This document shows positions 6,058-9,688 of a stretch of 9,688 nucleotides of DNA, in pieces; the stretch's first letter is position 1, and each line of letters opens with the position of its first letter. The position numbers and the translations under genes were made by a program. The stretch comes from Chloroflexota bacterium (GTDB lineage Bacteria; Chloroflexota; Limnocylindria; Limnocylindrales; CSP1-4): NCBI GenBank assembly GCA_021785115.1, contig JAJYGO010000461.1:1-9688 (forward strand), in the 5' to 3' direction. Under the pieces are notes generated by a model. The model ran no database searches. It had not been told where the DNA came from and saw only the letters and a program-made list of their open reading frames with translations.

Positions 6058-6900
6058 GTGCACGACGAAGATCGGATCTTCCTGAGGGAATTCACCAGCA
6101 AGACGTGCCTGACGCACCCCGCGATCGCGCTCGCTCTCCATCGTTCCGCGGTCGATGCGGACGAAGTCGGCGTCATCGTGGAGAGCCTCATGAACGTCGT
6201 CGAACGAAGTCAGGCAGCGGCCGTCGCGGAGCGCGCCAGAACGGGGGCCCTCGTCCAGACCTACGTCGTCGCCCGGCTCCTCGCGCAGCTCGCGGCCGCC
6301 GTTGAGGACTGTGCATCGCTTGGGCATGCGATCCGCTTTCGCGACCGGGGCGGCCTATTTGCCCGATACCTGAACTCGATGGGAGGCGCCGCAGGAGACT
6401 TCTTCGACGAGGTTAGGCAGGGCCGCTCGCTCCCCGAGCTGCTGGCGATACCAGAGCTGGACACGCTCGCAGTCGAAGGTGAGGACGGGGACTTCCTGGC
6501 GCACGACTACGCGAGTCTGCCGGGCACTCTGCGTCAGATCGCCGACTTCTATCGCGAGGCAGCGGCGCCCCTCACATGGCCGGACATCGGAGTGAGCGAC
6601 GTTGACAGGGAGCCGGACGTCGTGAAGATCGTCATCGATCTGGTCCCGATCGGCTCGCCAGTCCCGCCGGTGACCCTCCTCGAGGCCTACAACAAGATCA
6701 AACATCGCTTCGCCGTCTTCGACGAGATCGCCACCCTGGGCGCAGCCGCGCGGGCTACGGACAAGTCGGTCGTCTTCGCGACGTATCCTCGCCACCCTGA
6801 TCACGCTGAACGTCTAGTGCTCAACACCGTCGCGGTTGCTCAGGCGTCCGGTGAGATGGCTGCCCTGCCACTCAAGCTCGACGAGCTGGGCGTCGCGTAG
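6058..6900 (+). CDS. Protein of unknown function, GTG start
   Basis: About 280 residues. The family is not recognised. A GTG start at 6058 is preferred to the ATG at 5872 because GGAGG sits 7 nt upstream, and because the longer version would read through the divergent gene's start and promoter with low-quality Pro/Arg-rich sequence. The mature N-terminus reads VHDEDRIFLREFTSKTCLTH. Most of the protein is predicted helical: a helix with SLMNVVERSQAAAVAERART, an AAVEDCASLGHAIRFRDRGG segment, and LLEAYNKIKHRFAVFDEIA near residues 200-220, where NKIKHRF resembles the conserved basic helix of several helical nucleic-acid or nucleotide-binding folds. That resemblance is too weak for a call. No signal peptide or transmembrane span is seen. 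It is divergently paired with the gene at 5322-5900 and may share regulation with it. Confidence 0.78.
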   Translation: MHDEDRIFLREFTSKTCLTHPAIALALHRSAVDADEVGVIVESLMNVVERSQAAAVAERARTGALVQTYVVARLLAQLAAAVEDCASLGHAIRFRDRGGLFARYLNSMGGAAGDFFDEVRQGRSLPELLAIPELDTLAVEGEDGDFLAHDYASLPGTLRQIADFYREAAAPLTWPDIGVSDVDREPDVVKIVIDLVPIGSPVPPVTLLEAYNKIKHRFAVFDEIATLGAAARATDKSVVFATYPRHPDHAERLVLNTVAVAQASGEMAALPLKLDELGVA

Positions 6901-6947
6901 CGCCCAACTCTCTGATAGTTGACTTGCCGCCGGCCTGACTCAGGACG

Positions 6948-6979
6948 GTGCGACCGTCGGTCGGCCGACCGCTCCGCAC
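6948..6979. terminator. Palindrome and flanking stem between convergent genes
   Basis: CGGTCGGCCGACCG (6958-6971) is a perfect 14-bp palindrome. It is flanked by a further complementary pair, GTGCG (6948-6952) with CGCAC (6975-6979), so the whole segment can fold as a stem with a small internal loop. It lies between the stops of convergent genes at 6900 (plus) and 7002 (minus), so a bidirectional terminator is the simplest reading. A shorter stem (CAACT/AGTTG) occurs at about 6905-6921. A protein-binding palindrome is the alternative. Confidence 0.45.
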
Positions 6980-7001
6980 GATACCGGCGGGCGCCTCTTC
7001 C

Positions 7002-7622
7002 TTAGCTCGAAGCCCGGGAGTACAGGCATTCATCGAACCCCAGGCGTGGCGAGCAGAGCTGATCGAACTTCACGCGCGGCTGCCTGACCTTCCTGTCCTC
7101 CCACGGCACGACGCCGAGCTTCTGCCGGGCGTCTCGCAGAGCCTCGTAGCCGGCCCATACCTCATCCGCGCCTCCCCACCCGCAGCGGACCATGGCGACC
7201 ATGAGGTCGACGGTGCGCATCACACACACCTGCTCCGCGGTGCGTGCCGCCGCATAGCCGACGCTGTCCTCGCAGACAAGCCGCCAGCCCCGTTTCTTGG
7301 CGACCACGATCGAGGCAGCTTCTCCTTTGTCGCGACCGGGCGCCGATCCCCAGCGCTGTCGTAGCCGAGCAACCTCACGCAAGTGCGTAGTCGCGTCTAG
7401 CACGACCTCCCCGAACCAGGACGAGCTGCGGACAATCGGTCCCGTGGGGCCTTTATCCAGCTCAACCAGCACTTCCTGAACGAGGTGGGTGCGCCCGCGG
7501 AACTCGCGCATGACCGTGTCGAGAAGGCCTGCCATCCGGAGGTTGATCAGCGAGCTGCTATCGAACATCCACACACCCTCGCGTGGGTCGTGGATGTCGC
7601 CGCTAAGTCGCCCCAGCGTCAT
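7002..7622 (-). CDS. PIN-domain nuclease, likely toxin of an HTH-ImmA-PIN module
   Basis: A 206-residue protein with a PIN-like fold. The first acidic residue follows a strand in MFDSSSLINL (D21). Further acids lie in LVQEVLVELDKG (E50/E54), in the DKGEAASIVVAKKRGW segment (D98, E101), and in LVCEDSVGYAAA (E118, D119). This D-E-E-D spacing and the KGEAAS...A...G(W) element are characteristic of PIN RNases, which cleave RNA using two metal ions. The chosen ATG (7622) gives about 18 residues before the first strand; an inner ATG (7568) at MFDSSS is possible. The gene overlaps the 3' end of the protease gene by 20 nt, and its own ribosome site is weak, pointing to translational coupling. The region past about residue 150 (GWGGADEVWAGYEALRDARQ) is an extra helical tail. 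Its RNA target is unknown. In a toxin-antitoxin reading the HTH/protease pair would control it. Confidence 0.8.
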   Translation of the reverse strand: MTLGRLSGDIHDPREGVWMFDSSSLINLRMAGLLDTVMREFRGRTHLVQEVLVELDKGPTGPIVRSSSWFGEVVLDATTHLREVARLRQRWGSAPGRDKGEAASIVVAKKRGWRLVCEDSVGYAAARTAEQVCVMRTVDLMVAMVRCGWGGADEVWAGYEALRDARQKLGVVPWEDRKVRQPRVKFDQLCSPRLGFDECLYSRASS

Positions 7623-8346
7623 AGTCCGCCTGCACGGCCCCCTTCAGGCGACGCTGCAGCCGTGCTTCCGGAATCTCGAGCAACTCGGCGAGCCGCTCGA
7701 ACGTGATTTCCCCGGCCACGTGAGCGGCGATTGCATCCCGGACGAATTCCGGCGGAAACACCGTCTCCTTGGGCGACTGTGGCATGTCCAGCGCCTCAGC
7801 GACAACCGAGCGCGACGCAGCCTTCAGCTCGTCGCGCTGTTCAGCGCCCCGTGGCAGGAGCCTGCAGTTGTGCAGCCGGTAGACGAGGGTGTTGTAGCTG
7901 ACGCCGTATTCGACGGCGACATCGAAGACCCAGTCAGGGGTGATGGCTCCGGCCTTGCGCAGCCGTTCATGGAGAGCGCCCCGCGGAACGAGGAAGCTGG
8001 CAGCAAAGGTGTTCGCCTCCTCCTCTTGGGCACGCCCCTTCACGTCGAGTACGTTCTCGTCGACGGCCGCCTGGTGACCGAGGACGTGATGGCCGAGCTC
8101 GTGGGCTGCCGTGAACCGTTGGCGCGGCAGGTACATGTCGCTGTTGAGGAGGACGAAGCCGATGCCGCCGCGGCGAACGTACATGCCATCCGGTCCGCCC
8201 AGACCGAGGCGCCGTTGGACAAGCTTTACGCCGGCGGAGCGGAGCGTTGCCGCGATGTCGACAACAGGCCCGTTCCCGAGGCCCAGCTGTAGGCGAAGTT
8301 CGTCAGCGCGGCGGGCGATGGCGTCGTGATCGACGGCGCCGCTCAT
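7603..8346 (-). CDS. ImmA/IrrE-family zinc metallopeptidase with C-terminal extension
   Basis: A 247-residue protein. The N-terminal entry helix DAIARRADELRLQLGLGNGP and PVVDIAATLRSAGVKLVQRR are typical of ImmA/IrrE proteins. The zinc motif is H82-E-L-G-H86 in RFTAAHELGHHVLGH, with EEEANTFAASFLVP (from residue 108) supplying the third ligand. After it come the WVFDVAVEYGVSYNTLVYRL helix-turn-helix-like motif seen in many family members, and an extra C-terminal helical region (FPPEFVRDAIAAHVAGEITF... to the end) that is longer than in the protease at 2714-3277. The two proteases differ in zinc motif (HELGH against HELAH) and in length, so they look like distinct lineages rather than a recent duplication. 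The start overlaps the HTH stop as ATGA and the 3' end overlaps the PIN gene. Its likely substrate is the adjacent HTH protein; that link is inference. Confidence 0.92.
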   Translation of the reverse strand: MSGAVDHDAIARRADELRLQLGLGNGPVVDIAATLRSAGVKLVQRRLGLGGPDGMYVRRGGIGFVLLNSDMYLPRQRFTAAHELGHHVLGHQAAVDENVLDVKGRAQEEEANTFAASFLVPRGALHERLRKAGAITPDWVFDVAVEYGVSYNTLVYRLHNCRLLPRGAEQRDELKAASRSVVAEALDMPQSPKETVFPPEFVRDAIAAHVAGEITFERLAELLEIPEARLQRRLKGAVQADYDAGAT

Positions 8347-8702
8347 TCGCCTAGAGAGGCCACGAACTCGTAGCGTTGGATGAACTGCTCAAACCAGTCG
8401 ATCGCTGCACGAGTCCTCGTGCCGGCGCCATCCTCGGCGCGCAGAAGAGCGCTGACCGGCTCCTCGTCGGCAGCCGCGAGGAAGAACTCGATGCTCTGGC
8501 GCGTTGCCTCCGCAATGCGCTCCAGGCGATAGGTCGAGATGCGGCCGTCCTCCTCGGCAGCCCGCAGCTCTGCAGCACTCATTCCGCCGAGAGCAGCCAC
8601 CTCCTCAAGGGGCAGGCGTGCTCGTTCGCGGGCTTCTCGGATGCGAGCGGCCAGTCGGCTGGCAGTTCCCACACTTGTCGACGAAAGCTGAGCGGTGGTC
8701 AT
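8343..8702 (-). CDS. XRE-family helix-turn-helix regulator
   Basis: About 119 residues from the ATG at 8702 (a GTG at 8726 would add eight). GTGAGG lies 5 nt upstream of the ATG and favours the shorter form. Residues 14-66 form an XRE-type HTH (ASRLAARIREARERARLPLE, then MSAAELRAAEEDGRISTYRL), with EVAALGGMSAAELRAAE as the turn. The C-terminal half, about residues 75-119, has an acidic segment and a final helix (WFEQFIQRYEFVASL). It is the first gene of a three-gene operon: its TGA overlaps the protease ATG (ATGA), and the protease gene overlaps the PIN gene. By analogy with repressor-ImmA pairs it probably represses the operon and is removed by the protease. The promoter is expected in the spacer to 9028. 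It shows no close resemblance to the HTH at 2362-2763. Confidence 0.87.
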   Translation of the reverse strand: MTTAQLSSTSVGTASRLAARIREARERARLPLEEVAALGGMSAAELRAAEEDGRISTYRLERIAEATRQSIEFFLAAADEEPVSALLRAEDGAGTRTRAAIDWFEQFIQRYEFVASLGE

Positions 8703-8857
8703 CGGCGCCTCACGTTTTCCATTCACGCTCGCTTGTCAACTCTACAGACATGGTACCGCTCAGTCGGCGGCTGCGACACGCCGCCACCGCGGCGACGCCG
8801 CGATCCGGACGACCACTCGTAAAGGCCCGGCCCTACTCCTCTCGCCCCGACCACACC

Positions 8858-8889
8858 ATCGCCTCGCGGCTGGCGAAGCGCGAGGCGAT
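8858..8889. repeat. 11-bp perfect inverted repeat (hairpin)
   Basis: ATCGCCTCGCG (8858-8868) and CGCGAGGCGAT (8879-8889) are perfectly complementary around a 10-nt loop. The stem is unusually long and exact. It does not separate two genes' ends, so an ordinary terminator role is not expected; it may be a structured leader for the plus-strand gene at 9029 or a relic of an inserted element. Confidence 0.6.
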
Positions 8890-8900
8890 CTGCATCCAGA

Positions 8901-8940
8901 CCGACCACGCCCCGAGCCGCGACTCGACCCGGGGCGTCGG
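8901..8940. repeat. Nested inverted repeat (hairpin with bulges)
   Basis: ACGCCCC (8907-8913) pairs with GGGGCGT (8931-8937). Inside it, GAG (8914-8916) can pair with CTC (8923-8925) around CCGCGA. Outside it, CCG (8901-8903) pairs with CGG (8938-8940) with an ACC bulge. The pairing is visible by eye, but the folded stability was not computed. Confidence 0.45.
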
Positions 8941-8990
8941 CGGACTCGGGCTTCCACGGTTCCTTGACAGCAGCCGCTGCCCGACCAGCT

Positions 8991-9018
8991 TCCCTGCGTG
9001 CACGGGAGCACGCAGGGA
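8991..9018 (+). promoter_or_regulatory. Hairpin covering the ribosome binding site of the 9029 gene
   Basis: TCCCTGCGTG (8991-9000) is perfectly complementary to CACGCAGGGA (9009-9018), a 10-bp stem around CACGGGAG. The right arm contains most of AGGGAG (9014-9019), the best Shine-Dalgarno site for the ATG at 9029, 9 nt away. Folding would hide the ribosome site, so this may be a translational control hairpin. The loop also has GGGAG, a possible alternative site. The structure is observed; the regulatory role is inferred. Confidence 0.5.
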
Positions 9019-9028
9019 GCCCAGGACG

Positions 9029-9688
9029 ATGGAGCAGGACGCGCCGCGGCGGGACGCGAGCACGGCCCCCCGGTTCGAGTGGCCCGGCGAGCCGGCGGCA
9101 TCGGACCGAGCGGCCGATGGTGCGCGGCTCGCCGCCGGACCCGCCCAGAGTGGCTGGGCTGCTTACGACGCGCAGCGGCGCAGCCCCCACCGCGGACGCC
9201 GGGTGCTGCTCGCGCTCGCCGTGCTGGCGGCGCTGGTCTGGGCCATCGGCCGCTGCAGCGTGCCGCCGCCGCGCCTCGCGCTGAGCGTGACCGCGACGGG
9301 GCCACTGGCGTCGCCCGACAACGTGGTGCACGCTGGTCAATCCCTGGGACCGCAGGCGCTCGTCGTGGCCAACTCGGGCACCCTGCCAGCCTGTTGGTGG
9401 CTGAGCGTGAGCGCGGACAACCCCGCCTTCGCACCCTACCTGCGACTCACCCTCAGCGACGCGGCCGGCCACGTCCTCTACGCGGGGCCGCTCCCCACCG
9501 CCGCTGACCCGCTCGCCGGCTCGGCCTGCGCCCATCCGCCCATTGGCGTCGCCGCCGGGTCGGAGGCCGTGCTCGCGCCGGGCGGACAGGTCACCCTCAC
9601 CGTCCGCGGGTCGGTGGGCGCGCTGCCGGCGACCCTGAACGGCCAGCAGCTCGTCCTGGCCTGGACACCCCTGGGCGCGCCGGCCGAT
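9029..9688 (+). CDS. Membrane-anchored extracytoplasmic protein, 3' end outside the window
   Basis: The frame is open from ATG 9029 to the last base (220 codons), so the C-terminus is missing. A Pro/Ala/Arg-rich, probably disordered cytoplasmic region (about residues 1-58) ends in positive charges (RRSPHRGRR), followed by one hydrophobic helix VLLALAVLAALVWAIG (59-74). The rest reads like an exported beta-rich domain, with alternating LALSVTATG, QALVVANSGTLPACWWLSVS, YLRLTLSD and GQVTLTVRGSVG strands. Cysteines lie at 77, 122 and 167; the latter two are on the outside and may pair. Positive-inside charge suggests a single-span, C-outside anchor without a cleavage site. The architecture loosely recalls envelope beta-sandwich proteins such as the TasA/CalY type, but this is not a firm match. 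AGGGAG (9014-9019) is the ribosome site. It probably marks the edge of the neighbouring chromosomal region. Confidence 0.72.
   Translation, partial: MEQDAPRRDASTAPRFEWPGEPAASDRAADGARLAAGPAQSGWAAYDAQRRSPHRGRRVLLALAVLAALVWAIGRCSVPPPRLALSVTATGPLASPDNVVHAGQSLGPQALVVANSGTLPACWWLSVSADNPAFAPYLRLTLSDAAGHVLYAGPLPTAADPLAGSACAHPPIGVAAGSEAVLAPGGQVTLTVRGSVGALPATLNGQQLVLAWTPLGAPAD

Larger units (their letters stand above)
8703..9028. other. Divergent intergenic region with several strong stem-loops
   Basis: No convincing gene was found in these 326 bases; open frames here are GC-rich shadows. The region lies between the divergent starts of the HTH gene (8702) and the membrane-protein gene (9029). Next to the HTH gene are TTGACA-like (8739-8734, minus) and TAGAGT-like elements, but their spacing to any partner box is poor. 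The dyads are GGCGGC/GCCGCC (8766-8771 with 8780-8785), the 7-bp CGCGGCG/CGCCGCG (8788-8802), the two larger hairpins at 8858-8889 and 8901-8940, and the one at 8991-9018. Confidence 0.5.

Noticed and set aside
8833..9063. Possible small minus-strand gene ending in a Trp/Arg-rich stretch
   Set aside because: The last third looked somewhat protein-like, but it coincides with the stem-loop arms and lacks a ribosome site or known motif.
8723..9535. Minus-strand open frame (270 codons) opposite the membrane-protein gene
   Set aside because: Composition is Arg/Gly/Ala-rich without recognisable domains, and the plus strand has a coherent membrane-anchored protein with a ribosome site. This is a GC-rich shadow.
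1..9688. CRISPR array, tRNA or rRNA gene
   Set aside because: No regularly spaced repeats beyond the two short blocks at 46-92, and no tRNA cloverleaf or rRNA segment was noticed by eye. A tRNA scan would settle this.

Overview
This is a GC-rich accessory (defence- or mobility-like) stretch of a bacterial chromosome or large mobile element. Codon third positions are mostly G/C, genes often overlap by 4 bp, Shine-Dalgarno sites are clear where present, and gene orientation changes often. The style suits a high-GC Gram-positive (actinomycete, Thermoleophilia-like) or Chloroflexota genome. The taxon cannot be fixed from this window, and no rRNA, tRNA or housekeeping gene was seen.

Layout. Positions 1-98 carry repeated short blocks that look like the end of an insertion sequence. 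Positions 134-2249 (minus strand) form a compact three-gene ubiquitin-like operon: a small Ubl of the multiubiquitin-domain type, an E2-like protein, and an E1 (ThiF-type adenylyltransferase) fused to an N-terminal JAB/JAMM peptidase. The Ubl and the E2-like protein contain no cysteine. All four cysteines of the E1 lie in two CxxC zinc motifs, so no residue is left for the usual thioester relay. Divergent from it (2362-3277, plus) is an HTH regulator overlapping an ImmA/IrrE-type HExxH protease. The shared spacer carries a 17-nt imperfect inverted repeat, which suggests a protease-relieved repressor circuit controlling the Ubl operon.

Positions 3278-4460 (minus) hold the C-terminal part of a large serine recombinase that lacks its catalytic domain. 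It abuts a plus-strand gene of unknown function (4463-5181) broken by a frameshift near 4730. Two intact genes of unknown function follow, divergent from each other (5322-5900 minus, 6058-6900 plus). Positions 7002-8702 (minus) are a tightly overlapping HTH - ImmA/IrrE protease - PIN nuclease operon, a toxin-antitoxin or defence-like module. A roughly 330-base divergent spacer with several strong hairpins leads into a membrane-anchored protein (9029 onward) cut off by the window end.

Taken together, two unrelated HTH/ImmA switches sit next to two effectors (a Ubl conjugation cassette and a PIN nuclease) within about 8 kb, with recombinase and IS debris. The strongest candidate for unusual biology is the apparently cysteine-independent Ubl cascade and its likely control by a protease-sensitive repressor.
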